The notes under the pieces were generated by a model. It did not search any database. It saw nothing but the letters and a program-made list of their open reading frames with translations, and was not told the DNA's origin. The position numbers were made by a program, and so were the translations under genes. Source: Streptomyces fradiae (GTDB taxonomy: Bacteria; Actinomycetota; Actinomycetes; Streptomycetales; Streptomycetaceae). From it: a stretch of 64,000 nt of DNA. This document shows positions 1 through 9,878 of the stretch, piece by piece; the first letter of the stretch is position 1; each line of letters opens with the position of its first letter. The stretch covers positions 3,472,001-3,536,000 of the forward strand of contig NZ_CP065958.1 of NCBI RefSeq assembly GCF_041270065.1. Direction: 5' to 3'.

Positions 1-1
1 C

Positions 2-2599
2 TACAGCGACGTACGCCTCGGCCCGACCCCCCGGCTCAGCGCCGTCGCCACCGACCGGCCCATCCCGGACTGCACGATCCTCGGCTTCCCCCGCATCCAG
101 CGGTACGAGGAGGGGAGACCGGACCTCGACCAGTTCACCGGCACCGTCCTGCCCATGGCCGGGCTGCTGCGCCACACCCTCACCGTCGAGCTCGACCGCC
201 CGCCCGCCACCGAGATCGCGGACGGCCCCTCGCCCCTCGCCGGCCTGTCGGGGGCTCCCGTCTACGCCGACGACGGACTCCTCGGGATCGTCCGTGCCGT
301 CCCGCGCGGCCGCGGGCACCGCCGCCTGGAATGCCTCCCGCTCACGGCGCTGCTCGCCGACAAGGACGCGTACCGCTGGCTCCCCGACGACTTCGCCGCG
401 CCCCGGCCCGTCACCGCCACCCACCCCCGCGACCAGCCCTACGAGGAGGAGTACGCCCAGGCCGTCGGCGCCGCCTACCGCCGCACCCGGATCTTCGGCC
501 TGGACGAGCTCGGCAAGCGCGCCTCCGAGTGGGACCTCGACACCGCGTACATCTCCCTGGAGGCCGCGCCCCGGGACACCGACCGGATACGGGACCGGGC
601 CGCCGTCCCCGTACCGCGCCGGATCGACGACCTGCTCGCCGACCGGCCCCGGGTGCTGCTGCGCGGCGACGCCGGCGCCGGGAAGACCACCCTGGTGTGG
701 TGGCTGGCCGCGCACGCCGCCGCCGGCACCCTCGGGCCGGGGCTCGCCGCGCTCAACGGGCTCGTCCCCTTCGTCGTACCCCTGCGGTCGCTGCGGGCAC
801 GGGACGACGGCTTCCCCTCCCCCGGCGACCTGCCCCGGGTCGCCGGGCTCATGATCGACGCGGCCCCGGAGGGCTGGGCGGGCCGGGTGCTCGCCGCCGG
901 GCGCGGGCTGCTGCTCGTCGACGGCCTGGACGAGGTCACCCAGGACGACCGCGACGACGCCCACACCTGGCTCAGCGGGCTGCTCGCCCGCTTCCCGGAC
1001 ACCCGGTGCGTGGCGACCGTACGCCCGCACGCCGTCGCCCCCGACTGGCTGGGCGCCGAACGCTTCGAGGAGCTGACTCTGCTCCCGCTGCGCGGCGAGG
1101 ACATCCAGGCCTTCGTCACCGCCTGGCACGACGCGGCCCGCCTCGACGCCGACGCCTACGACCGGGCCGCCCTCGACGAGCTCGAACGCGACCTCGCCCA
1201 GCAGTTCCGCCACAACCCCAACCTCGCCGAGCTCGCCCGCACCCCGCTGCTCTGCGCGGTGATCTGCGCCCTGCACCGGCTACGGGACGGCTTCCTGCCC
1301 GAGACCCGCTGGGAGCTGTACGACTCCGCCCTCACCATGCTGCTCGGCACCCGCGACGAGCGCCGCCGGGTCGGCTCCCCCGACGGCATCCGCATGTCGG
1401 TCGAGGAGCACCGCCAGCTCCTCCAGCGCATCGCCGTCCGCCTGGTCCGCACCGGCCAGACCGAGTTCACCCGCGAGCAGGCCTTGCAGAGCCTGGAGCG
1501 CGATCTGCCGGGCATGCCGCGGGTCCGTGACCAGGGCACCCCGGAGGAGATCCTCACCCATCTGATCAACCGCAGCGGCCTCCTCCAGGAGCGCACGGAC
1601 GACGTCTTCCAGTTCGCCCACCGCACCTTCCAGGACTTCCTCGCCGCCAAGGAGCTCGTCGAGGACGACTGCCTCCGCGAGGCCCTGCTCAAGGCCCACG
1701 ACCAGCAGTGGCACGACGTCCTGCTCCTTGCCGCGGGCCACTGCACGCGACGAGACCTCCCCGTTCTCGTGGAGGGCCTGCTGACGGCCGGCTCCGGGAC
1801 CCGGAAGCGGGACCCGAAGACGACGCTGTACGTGATGGCAGCACTGTGCGCGCAGCATGCGGCGATGCTGGACGAGAGCGTGCATCGCTGGGTGCGGAAG
1901 GCGGTGCGGTCGGTGCTCCCGCCCCGGAACCAGCAACAGGCGACCCAGCTGGCCCGGCTCGGCGGCTACGTACTGCCGCTGCTGCCGCAACCGGAGACCC
2001 TGTCGGCGGAGGCCGCCGACGCGGTCGTCCACCTGATCGCCGCGATCGGCGGAGCCGAGGCACTGCCCTACGCCCGGGCGTACTCCCGGGCGGGGCTCAG
2101 GCAGATCTGTCTGGAGTGGGACTCCTTCCCCACCGAGGCCTTCGCCCGGGACGTGCTCGCCGAGGCGAAGAATCCCCTCGTCATCGTGCGGACCCCGGAA
2201 CAACTGCACGCCCTGCGCCACGTCCCGCACGCCCTGGCGCTGATCCTGACCGGCGAGCACGACCCGGCCGCTGTCGCGACCGCACTGCACGGCCGCGACC
2301 TGGGCTCGCTGTCGCTCGCCGCGAATCCGCTGCTGACCGACCTCGCCCCGGTCCGCTCCCTGAACCTCGCCCGACTCACCATGCTCTACGTGTCGAAGTG
2401 CCCGAATCTGACGGATGTGTCCGCCCTCGCGGAGCTCAGCGCCCTGAGACTGCTCGAGCTGACCGGTCTGCGTCCGGACACCACCCTGGACCTCAGGGCC
2501 CTGGCCGACCGTACCGGTGTCCACATCGCCGTGGAAGGCATCCCGCGCAAGCGCATCCGCGGCGCCGCCGCCCTCGGCAACCGGCTCACCGTCCGGTAG
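2..2599 (+). CDS. Trypsin-like protease/NACHT NTPase fusion protein (5' truncated by the window edge)
   Basis: The frame is already open at base 2, so the true start and the N-terminal half of the protease lie outside the window; 865 residues are visible. Residues about 1-130 look like the C-terminal lobe of a chymotrypsin-fold protease, with the candidate nucleophile serine in GLSGAPV near residue 83 (His and Asp would be upstream). A NACHT-type P-loop follows: Walker A GDAGAGKTT near 222-230 and Walker B LLLVDGLDE near 304-312. Then comes a long helical region and a short leucine-rich stretch near the C-terminus (SLSLAANPLLTDL, LTDVSALAEL). Protease plus STAND/NACHT NTPase plus repeat sensor is an architecture known from bacterial NLR-like immune and signalling proteins. 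Function is inferred from architecture only; the target and the upstream partner genes cannot be seen. The stop is followed 9 bases later by a strong hairpin. Confidence 0.85.
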   Translation, partial: YSDVRLGPTPRLSAVATDRPIPDCTILGFPRIQRYEEGRPDLDQFTGTVLPMAGLLRHTLTVELDRPPATEIADGPSPLAGLSGAPVYADDGLLGIVRAVPRGRGHRRLECLPLTALLADKDAYRWLPDDFAAPRPVTATHPRDQPYEEEYAQAVGAAYRRTRIFGLDELGKRASEWDLDTAYISLEAAPRDTDRIRDRAAVPVPRRIDDLLADRPRVLLRGDAGAGKTTLVWWLAAHAAAGTLGPGLAALNGLVPFVVPLRSLRARDDGFPSPGDLPRVAGLMIDAAPEGWAGRVLAAGRGLLLVDGLDEVTQDDRDDAHTWLSGLLARFPDTRCVATVRPHAVAPDWLGAERFEELTLLPLRGEDIQAFVTAWHDAARLDADAYDRAALDELERDLAQQFRHNPNLAELARTPLLCAVICALHRLRDGFLPETRWELYDSALTMLLGTRDERRRVGSPDGIRMSVEEHRQLLQRIAVRLVRTGQTEFTREQALQSLERDLPGMPRVRDQGTPEEILTHLINRSGLLQERTDDVFQFAHRTFQDFLAAKELVEDDCLREALLKAHDQQWHDVLLLAAGHCTRRDLPVLVEGLLTAGSGTRKRDPKTTLYVMAALCAQHAAMLDESVHRWVRKAVRSVLPPRNQQQATQLARLGGYVLPLLPQPETLSAEAADAVVHLIAAIGGAEALPYARAYSRAGLRQICLEWDSFPTEAFARDVLAEAKNPLVIVRTPEQLHALRHVPHALALILTGEHDPAAVATALHGRDLGSLSLAANPLLTDLAPVRSLNLARLTMLYVSKCPNLTDVSALAELSALRLLELTGLRPDTTLDLRALADRTGVHIAVEGIPRKRIRGAAALGNRLTVR

Positions 2600-2608
2600 G
2601 CACGGCAA

Positions 2609-2650
2609 AGGGGCGGCCCCAGGACCGTTTCCGGTCCCGGGGCCGCCCCT
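2609..2650. terminator. Bidirectional hairpin terminator between convergent genes
   Basis: A perfect 12-base inverted repeat (AGGGGCGGCCCC and its complement) with a second complementary stem inside (GGACCG/CGGTCC) sits between the NACHT gene stop and the clpC stop. There is no long T-run, as is usual in high-GC actinobacteria. Confidence 0.8.
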
Positions 2651-2686
2651 CACGCGCTACAGGCTCAGGCCCGGCGCAGCGTCACG

Positions 2687-5209
<2,523 letters not shown>

Positions 5210-5637
5210 CGTTAATCGCTCCTCAGAGCGGTCAGTCAGTTAGGGGTCGATCCCCTCCCTGTCCTTCCGCAGCTTAGTCCCGCAAGCGGGGACCGCTCAT
5301 TCCAACTGCCGACATCCGTCCGGATCACCCCCTTACTTCTTGGGGAGACCTGCTGCCGAACAGCCGACAAATGCTCCAACTCGATGGTGCGAGACGATGT
5401 TCCCGCAGGCCAAGCAGTTACCCACGCCTCCAGTACGCCGATGGCGAACGTGAGACGCTTCTGCCCGACTTCTGCCCGCGAGACGCCCCTCCTCACATGG
5501 AATGTCTTACCCGTAAGTACTGACACTCCATGCGGCGCACCCCGGGTCCCTCCGCTACGGGCGAACAACCTTGCGCGCTCGAATGCACCCGTACGCCCCC
5601 ATCATGGACACTCTGCGCTCCGGATCAAGGACCGAGC
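5210..5637. promoter_or_regulatory. Divergent intergenic region upstream of clpC and the SCO3374-family gene
   Basis: 428 bases without a convincing gene. A 110-codon open frame on the minus strand here has no ribosome site and no family resemblance. The region contains an interrupted 11-base inverted repeat with one mismatch (5496-5506 with 5522-5532) that encloses a smaller palindrome (CTTAC CC GTAAG, 5506-5517), and a ClgR-box match at 5553-5566. It must hold the promoters of both flanking genes; exact -10/-35 boxes could not be assigned. Confidence 0.6.
5553..5566 (-). promoter_or_regulatory. ClgR-box match (GTTCGC-N5-GCG)
   Basis: On the minus strand the sequence reads GTTCGC CCGTA GCG, an exact fit to the GTTCGC-N5-GCG consensus reported for ClgR operators in Streptomyces clp and lon promoters. 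It lies about 345 bases upstream of the clpC start codon, implying a long leader, and about 72 bases upstream of the divergent gene. The motif match is seen; binding is inferred. Confidence 0.65.
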
Positions 5638-6294
5638 GTGACCAAAGTCGCCCGTGAGCGTTCCCCCGGTATGACGATCGCCGTGCCTCTGCCCCGCACC
5701 CCGTCGGACGGCGGTGTGGCGCGGTGGTACGAGCACGAGCTCGGCTGGGCGACGGCGGCCGGGCCTCCGGTGCAGCTGGTCACGGGGCTGCGCTTCGACG
5801 TCCTCGAGCTGCCCACGGCGGCCGGCCGCGGTGTGCTGCGCCGGGTGGGCGCGGCGACCGGTCCGGTGGCCCTGATGGGGCGGCGGATGCGGCTGCTCGT
5901 CGCGGCGGGGAGCGCCGAGGAGCTGCCCGGGCTGCTCGACTGGCTGGAGTGGCGCGGGATCTCACTGGATCTGGCGATGCTGGGCGCCGACGGCCGGATG
6001 ACCGCCCCGGTGCCCCCCGGCGGGCGCCCGACCGGCCGGAGCGCGTACGGCGCGGCGCCCGGACCCGCGGTGTGGCTGAGGGCCCCGGAGCCGGGGCGCG
6101 AGGTGGAGTCCTCGCTGCCGGCCCTGCGGCCCTCGTCGCGGAGCGGCGCCTCGGCCGACGGGGCCGCTCCCTGCCTGGTCAGGCTGGTGGCCGCGGCGGC
6201 CGCCGAGTGCCATCGCGCGCGGCTGCTGAGTGCTGCCCGGGCCCACCGGCCGGAGCCGGCGGCTGCGGGCGGTCAGCGGTTGGCGTCCTCGTAA
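5638..6294 (+). CDS. SCO3374-family conserved actinomycete protein
   Basis: A conserved Streptomyces protein always met beside lsr2; function not established. About 218 residues from the chosen GTG, which has AAGG seven bases upstream; an ATG 33 bases later (MTIAVPLP) is the alternative. The N-terminal 120 residues are the conserved part (SDGGVARWYEHELGWATAAG, ALMGRRMRLLVAAGS, LLDWLEWRGISLDL) and faintly recall the small N-terminal domain of prim-pol-like proteins, but no catalytic residues are evident. The C-terminal half is Ala/Arg/Pro-rich. It lies divergent to clpC, and its last 22 bases overlap the end of the convergent lsr2 gene, so the two transcripts are antisense at their 3' ends. 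Confidence 0.8.
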   Translation: MTKVARERSPGMTIAVPLPRTPSDGGVARWYEHELGWATAAGPPVQLVTGLRFDVLELPTAAGRGVLRRVGAATGPVALMGRRMRLLVAAGSAEELPGLLDWLEWRGISLDLAMLGADGRMTAPVPPGGRPTGRSAYGAAPGPAVWLRAPEPGREVESSLPALRPSSRSGASADGAAPCLVRLVAAAAAECHRARLLSAARAHRPEPAAAGGQRLASS

Positions 6295-6611
6295 GCCGCC
6301 TTGATGTCGGCCGGCACGCGGCCGCGGTCGTTCACGTTGTAACCGTTCTCCTTGGCCCACGCCCGGATCTTCGCGGTGTCCTGGCTGCCGCCGGAGACGG
6401 CGACGCGGGCCTTGCCGCGGGCGCCGGCGGTGCGGCCACCGGTGCGTCGGCCACCCTTGGTGTACGGCTCGAGCAGGCCACGGAGCTTGTCCGCGTTGGC
6501 GGTGGTGAGGTCGATCTCGTAGGACTTGCCGTCCAGCGCGAACGTCACGGTCTCGTCCGCCTCGCCGCCGTCGAGGTCGTCGACAAGAAGGACCTGAACC
6601 TTCTGTGCCAC
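6273..6611 (-). CDS. lsr2: Nucleoid-associated xenogeneic silencer Lsr2
   Basis: Small H-NS-like DNA-bridging protein that binds AT-rich DNA and silences acquired genes and biosynthetic clusters. The 112 residues begin VAQKVQVLLVDDLDGG, the conserved dimerisation segment, and end with the DNA-binding helix pair carrying the AT-hook-like RGR motif (NDRGRVPADI). The GTG at 6611 is chosen because AAGGA lies eight bases upstream and because family members begin at this point; an ATG five codons upstream has no ribosome site. The C-terminus overlaps the convergent SCO3374-family gene by 22 bases. The upstream DNA is unusually A-rich for this genome, which would suit autoregulation, but that is inference. 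Confidence 0.97.
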   Translation of the reverse strand: MAQKVQVLLVDDLDGGEADETVTFALDGKSYEIDLTTANADKLRGLLEPYTKGGRRTGGRTAGARGKARVAVSGGSQDTAKIRAWAKENGYNVNDRGRVPADIKAAYEDANR

Positions 6612-6685
6612 CGGATTTCCTTTCATCGAAAATGCAGTACGCGGAAAGGAAACCGCTTTTCCCGGAAAAACACAAACCCCTGGCA

Positions 6686-6700
6686 GAGGTTCAGAACCTC
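6686..6700. promoter_or_regulatory. 7-1-7 perfect palindrome upstream of lsr2
   Basis: GAGGTTC A GAACCTC lies 75 bases upstream of the lsr2 GTG and 66 bases beyond the stop of the ArgA-like gene. It could be an operator for lsr2 or a short terminator for the upstream gene; the lack of a T-run makes the operator reading slightly preferable. Confidence 0.4.
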
Positions 6701-6765
6701 GGCATCGCGGGAAACGTGCGCGATTCGGACATAGGCACTCCGAAGCACTCGGCCCCGGGCCCGTC

Positions 6766-7308
6766 TCACAGGTGCAGAAGCATCCGGCTGTTGCCCAAGG
6801 TGTTCGGCTTCACTCGTTCGAGACCGAGGAACTCCGCGACACCCTCGTCATAGGAACGCAGGAGCTCGCTGTAGACATCTCCGTCGACCGGAGTCTCGCC
6901 GATCTCGACGAAGCCGTGCTTCGCGAAGAAGTCCACTTCGAAGGTGAGGCAGAAAACCCGGCGGACACCGAGCCAGCGCGCGGTGTGCAGCAACTTGTCG
7001 AGCACCTGATGTCCCACTCCGGCGCCCTTGAAGTCGGGATCGACGGCGAGAGTGCGGACTTCGGCGAGGTCTTCCCACATCACGTGCAGCGCGCCGCAGC
7101 CGACGACGGTGGCGTCGTCGTCGCGTTCGGCGACCCAGAACTCCTGGATGGACTCGTAAAGCGTCACGGTCGCCTTGTCGAGGAGGATGCCGCGGCGCAC
7201 GAAGGGATCGACGAGCCGGCGCACCGCGGCGACATCGGAGGTACGGGCCCGGCGCACGGTGACGGCGTGGGCGGAAGGCGCCGGCGAGAAGGATGACGCG
7301 GATGACAT
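6766..7308 (-). CDS. GNAT amino-acid N-acetyltransferase (mycobacterial ArgA-like)
   Basis: GCN5-family acetyltransferase of 180 residues. It resembles the short actinobacterial N-acetylglutamate synthases (ArgA type, as in Mycobacterium) rather than the long enterobacterial ArgA. Visible features are the acetyl-CoA-binding segment AEVRTLAVDP...KGAGVGHQVLDKLL near residues 90-120 and the conserved VGCGALHVMWEDL just before it. The family makes N-acetylglutamate from glutamate and acetyl-CoA, the first step of arginine synthesis; substrate is inferred, since no arg genes are nearby. The first 15 residues are Ser/Ala/Pro-rich and poorly conserved, so the true start may be a little later. It is separated from the upstream BlaI-type gene by 9 bases and is probably cotranscribed with it. 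Confidence 0.85.
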   Translation of the reverse strand: MSSASSFSPAPSAHAVTVRRARTSDVAAVRRLVDPFVRRGILLDKATVTLYESIQEFWVAERDDDATVVGCGALHVMWEDLAEVRTLAVDPDFKGAGVGHQVLDKLLHTARWLGVRRVFCLTFEVDFFAKHGFVEIGETPVDGDVYSELLRSYDEGVAEFLGLERVKPNTLGNSRMLLHL

Positions 7309-7317
7309 GGGGGGACG

Positions 7318-7740
7318 TTATCGCCCGGGGCCTTCCGTCTCCTCGCCGCCCTCGGCGCCGGCGGGGGGCGGATCGGGGTTGTCGCGCTGGACGATACGGA
7401 TGGCGTCGTTCAGCGCCTCGCGCTGTTCGGGCGACATCATGCCGAAGAAGGCGACGAGGGCGGCGGCGGGGTTGTCGCTCTGCGCCCAGGCCTCGTTCAT
7501 GAGCGCGGCCGAGTAGGCGGCGCGGGTGGAGACCGCCGTATATCGATAGGCGCGGCCTTCGACTTCCCGGCGCACCCAGCCCTTCTGATGGAGATTGTCC
7601 AATACCGTCATGACGGTGGTGTAGGCGATGGACCGTTCCTGCTGGAGATCCTCCAGGACTTCCCGGACGGTCACCGCGCGGTTCCATTGCCAGACGCGGG
7701 TCATGACGGCGTCTTCCAGCTCTCCCAATTGACGGGGCAC
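7318..7740 (-). CDS. BlaI/MecI/CopY-family transcriptional repressor
   Basis: 140-residue winged-helix repressor. The N-terminal two thirds (RQLGELEDAVMTRVWQWNRA, VREVLEDLQQERSIAYTTV, LHQKGWVRREVEGRAYRY) is the typical BlaI/CopY DNA-binding domain, followed by a short dimerisation helix and an acidic, Gly/Pro-rich tail. No CopY-type CxC metal site is present. No beta-lactamase or BlaR sensor protease gene is adjacent, so it is an orphan repressor. It precedes the acetyltransferase by 9 bases and may control it. A 12-base palindrome lies 35 bases upstream of the start and is a candidate autoregulatory site. Confidence 0.93.
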   Translation of the reverse strand: MPRQLGELEDAVMTRVWQWNRAVTVREVLEDLQQERSIAYTTVMTVLDNLHQKGWVRREVEGRAYRYTAVSTRAAYSAALMNEAWAQSDNPAAALVAFFGMMSPEQREALNDAIRIVQRDNPDPPPAGAEGGEETEGPGR

Positions 7741-7774
7741 GGCGCCACCTTAGTGCGAGATCACCGAATATACG

Positions 7775-7786
7775 TCCATTTATGGA
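7775..7786. promoter_or_regulatory. Candidate operator palindrome upstream of the BlaI-type gene
   Basis: TCCAT TT ATGGA is a perfect palindrome within an AT-rich patch 35 bases upstream of the repressor start. It differs from classical TACA-N-TGTA Bla operators, so assignment to the repressor rests on position only. Confidence 0.4.
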
Positions 7787-7811
7787 TGAAACGCCCCGGG
7801 AGACAGCAAAA

Positions 7812-7847
7812 AGGACGTACGGCCGGGCACTGCCGGTCGTACGTCCT
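7812..7847 (-). terminator. Rho-independent terminator
   Basis: Long hairpin (AGGACGTACG ... CGTACGTCCT with an inner CCGG/CCGG pairing) followed, on the minus strand, by five T residues. It lies 12 bases beyond the stop of the 59-residue membrane protein and ends that leftward transcript. Confidence 0.85.
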
Positions 7848-7859
7848 CGGGCGCCGTGA

Positions 7860-8039
7860 CTACGGGGCGGGGGTGCCGTCCTGCTGGCGGGCGGCCTCGG
7901 CGCGGGCGAGGGCGGCGTCCACGGCGGCGTCCTCCTTGGCCTTGTTGGGCCCGCCCTGGGTCTTCACGATCACGACGATCAGGGCGATGAAGAAGACCGC
8001 CATGACCACGGGGGGAACGAGCGCGGATACGTAGTCCAT
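7860..8039 (-). CDS. Small single-pass membrane protein (59 residues)
   Basis: The ATG frame begins MDYVSALVPPVVMAV. One transmembrane helix spans about residues 5-26, followed by a charged, Ala-rich cytoplasmic tail (KTQGGPNKAKEDAAVDAALA). The length and the strong terminator straight after the stop support a real gene. It starts 14 bases after the stop of the upstream 209-residue gene, so the two are probably cotranscribed. No function is recognised; similar short one-helix proteins are common in Streptomyces. Confidence 0.75.
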   Translation of the reverse strand: MDYVSALVPPVVMAVFFIALIVVIVKTQGGPNKAKEDAAVDAALARAEAARQQDGTPAP

Positions 8040-8053
8040 GGCGTCCAGCGTAG

Positions 8054-8683
8054 CTATCCGGCGGCGCGTTCTTCGGGCGGGGGCGGGGGTACGGGGCGGC
8101 GGCGCGGCGGGAACACCTCGGAGGGCTTGGGCACGGGCTTCTCGCCCGGCGCGGGCGGCTTCGGGGCGTTCGGGGCGGGCTTGGCCGGGCCGGACGGCGC
8201 CGGCGGCTTGGGCCGCTCGTCGGCGGCCCGCCCTCCGGGCAGCGCGAGCAGCCGGGCGCGGGGCCGCGCCGTCGCCTGGGTGACCCGGGCGAGCCGGGCC
8301 CGGACGGATCGTTCCGCCAGCACCTGGCAGCGGGCGAGCAGCCCGGCGGCCCGCGCGTTGCCCCGGAGCGCCCGGAGCGCGGCGAGGTCGTCGGCCCCGG
8401 GGTCGTACCCCGCGGCCAGGGCGTCCTGGAGCAGCTCCAGATAGCCGCCGAGAGACCCGGGCAGGGCCTGCCGGTACCGGACCAGATCGTCGACGAGGAA
8501 CGCGCGCAGCCGCCCGGCCTCGCGCACGGCCTCGTCCACGGAGTCGGCCAGACGCAGGCAGTCCTGCACGTCGTCGTCCTGAAGGGGGGCAGGGTTCAGC
8601 GCGGTGGCGAGCGCGCGTCGGAGCACCCGCAGCTCGTCCGCGCTGAACGCCATGCCGCCGCGGGATCCGTAGGGCGTGGGCAT
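8054..8683 (-). CDS. Conserved hypothetical protein with proline-rich C-terminus
   Basis: 209 residues, function not recognised. The N-terminal 140 residues are predicted all-helical (FSADELRVLRRALATALNP, DVQDCLRLADSVDEAVREAG, LGGYLELLQDALAAGYDPGA) with conserved-looking leucines. The last 60 are a Pro/Ala/Lys-rich linker ending in PPRRRPVPPPPP, which may be disordered or bind a partner. An internal ATG at codon 11 (MAFSADEL) is an alternative start. It heads a two-gene leftward unit with the 59-residue membrane protein and ends in the terminator at 7812-7847. Confidence 0.75.
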   Translation of the reverse strand: MPTPYGSRGGMAFSADELRVLRRALATALNPAPLQDDDVQDCLRLADSVDEAVREAGRLRAFLVDDLVRYRQALPGSLGGYLELLQDALAAGYDPGADDLAALRALRGNARAAGLLARCQVLAERSVRARLARVTQATARPRARLLALPGGRAADERPKPPAPSGPAKPAPNAPKPPAPGEKPVPKPSEVFPPRRRPVPPPPPEERAAG

Positions 8684-9071
8684 GGACCGACGATACGCGC
8701 TAATCGGACAAATCCGCCCCTTCTCGATCTTCGCGGCGGCGGAATCAAGCCGTACGGCGCAACGGGGGTGGCGGGTGCGGCCCTCAGGGCCCGGGGCCCA
8801 CGCCGGGTGCGGCGTACACCACCCGGTCCTCGGGCGGACTGGTCAGGCAGAGGACGAAGGCCACGCCCGCGGGCGTGCGCGCCCCGCAGGGCGCCGCGGC
8901 ACGGGCCCGGCCTGCGGCCAGGGCCAAGCGGCGGCCGAAGGCCGCGCCGACGCCGAGCCCGGTCAGACCGGGCGCAGCCTCGCGCGCCCGGCTGCGGGCC
9001 CGTCACGCGTGGCCCCGAGGCAGGGCGGACACCGGGCGCGGCGTGCGAGGGCCCCCCGCCCCCGGCCCCGC
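8684..9071. other. Intergenic region with no recognised gene
   Basis: 388 bases between the end of the coaX operon and the start of the next leftward gene. Several short open frames on both strands lack ribosome sites and family resemblance. It must contain a promoter for the 209-residue gene, but no clear -10/-35 was found, nor any strong hairpin ending coaX. Confidence 0.5.
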
Positions 9072-9878
9072 CTACATCCGCGGCGCGTTGCGCTCGTAGA
9101 CCAGGCGGAGGCCGATCAGGGTCAGCCAGGGCTCGTGGGCGTCTATCTCCTTCGAGTCGGCGAGGACCATGGGGGCCAGGCCGCCGGTGGCGATGACCGT
9201 GACGTCGGAGGGGTCGCCGGTCGGGCCGACGAGTTCGCGCTTCATGCGGGCGACGACGCCGTCGACCTGGCCCGCGTAGCCGAAGACGATGCCGGACTGC
9301 ATCGCCTCGACCGTGTTCTTGCCGATCACGCTGCGCGGGCGGGCCAGCTCGATCTTGCGGAGCATCGCGCCCTTCACGCCGAGCGCCTCGACGGAGATCT
9401 CGATGCCCGGGGCGATCGCGCCGCCCGCGTACTCGCCGCGCGTCGTGATCGCGTCGTACGTCGTCGCCGTGCCGAAGTCGACCACGATCGCCGGGCCGCC
9501 GTACATGTCGACCGCCGCCACCGCGTTGATGATGCGGTCGGCGCCGACCTCCTTCGGGTTGTCCGTGAGGACCGGGACGCCCGTCTTGACGCCCGGCTCC
9601 ACCAGGACCGCCGGCACGTCCCCGTAATAGCGCCGGGTGACCTCGCGCAGCTCGTGCAGCACCGAGGGGACCGTGGCGCAGATCGCGATGCCGCCGATGC
9701 CGTCGCTCAGCTCGACGCCGAGCAGCGGGTGCATGCCCATCAGGCCCTGCAGCAGGACCGCCCACTCGTCGGCGGTCCGGCGCGGGTCCGTGGAGATGCG
9801 CCAGTGCTCCACGATCTCCTCGCCGTCGAAGAGACCGAGGACCGTCTGCGTGTTGCCGACGTCGATCGTGAGCAGCAT
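9072..9878 (-). CDS. coaX: Type III pantothenate kinase
   Basis: Phosphorylates pantothenate with ATP, the first committed step of CoA synthesis. The 268 residues show the ASKHA-fold motifs of CoaX: phosphate-1 loop LLTIDVGNTQT at the N-terminus, GADRIINAVAA in the middle, and DFGTATTYDAI with GGAIAPGIEIS around the pantothenate site. The ATG overlaps the nadC stop codon as ATGA, implying translational coupling. It is last in the DUF2520-panC-nadB-nadC-coaX operon, so the enzyme that makes pantothenate (PanC) and the one that consumes it are on one transcript. Length is normal for the family. Confidence 0.96.
   Translation of the reverse strand: MLLTIDVGNTQTVLGLFDGEEIVEHWRISTDPRRTADEWAVLLQGLMGMHPLLGVELSDGIGGIAICATVPSVLHELREVTRRYYGDVPAVLVEPGVKTGVPVLTDNPKEVGADRIINAVAAVDMYGGPAIVVDFGTATTYDAITTRGEYAGGAIAPGIEISVEALGVKGAMLRKIELARPRSVIGKNTVEAMQSGIVFGYAGQVDGVVARMKRELVGPTGDPSDVTVIATGGLAPMVLADSKEIDAHEPWLTLIGLRLVYERNAPRM

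Noticed and set aside
5236..5568. A 110-codon minus-strand frame upstream of clpC
   Set aside because: No ribosome site, no recognisable family, and it covers the clpC control region including the ClgR-box match.
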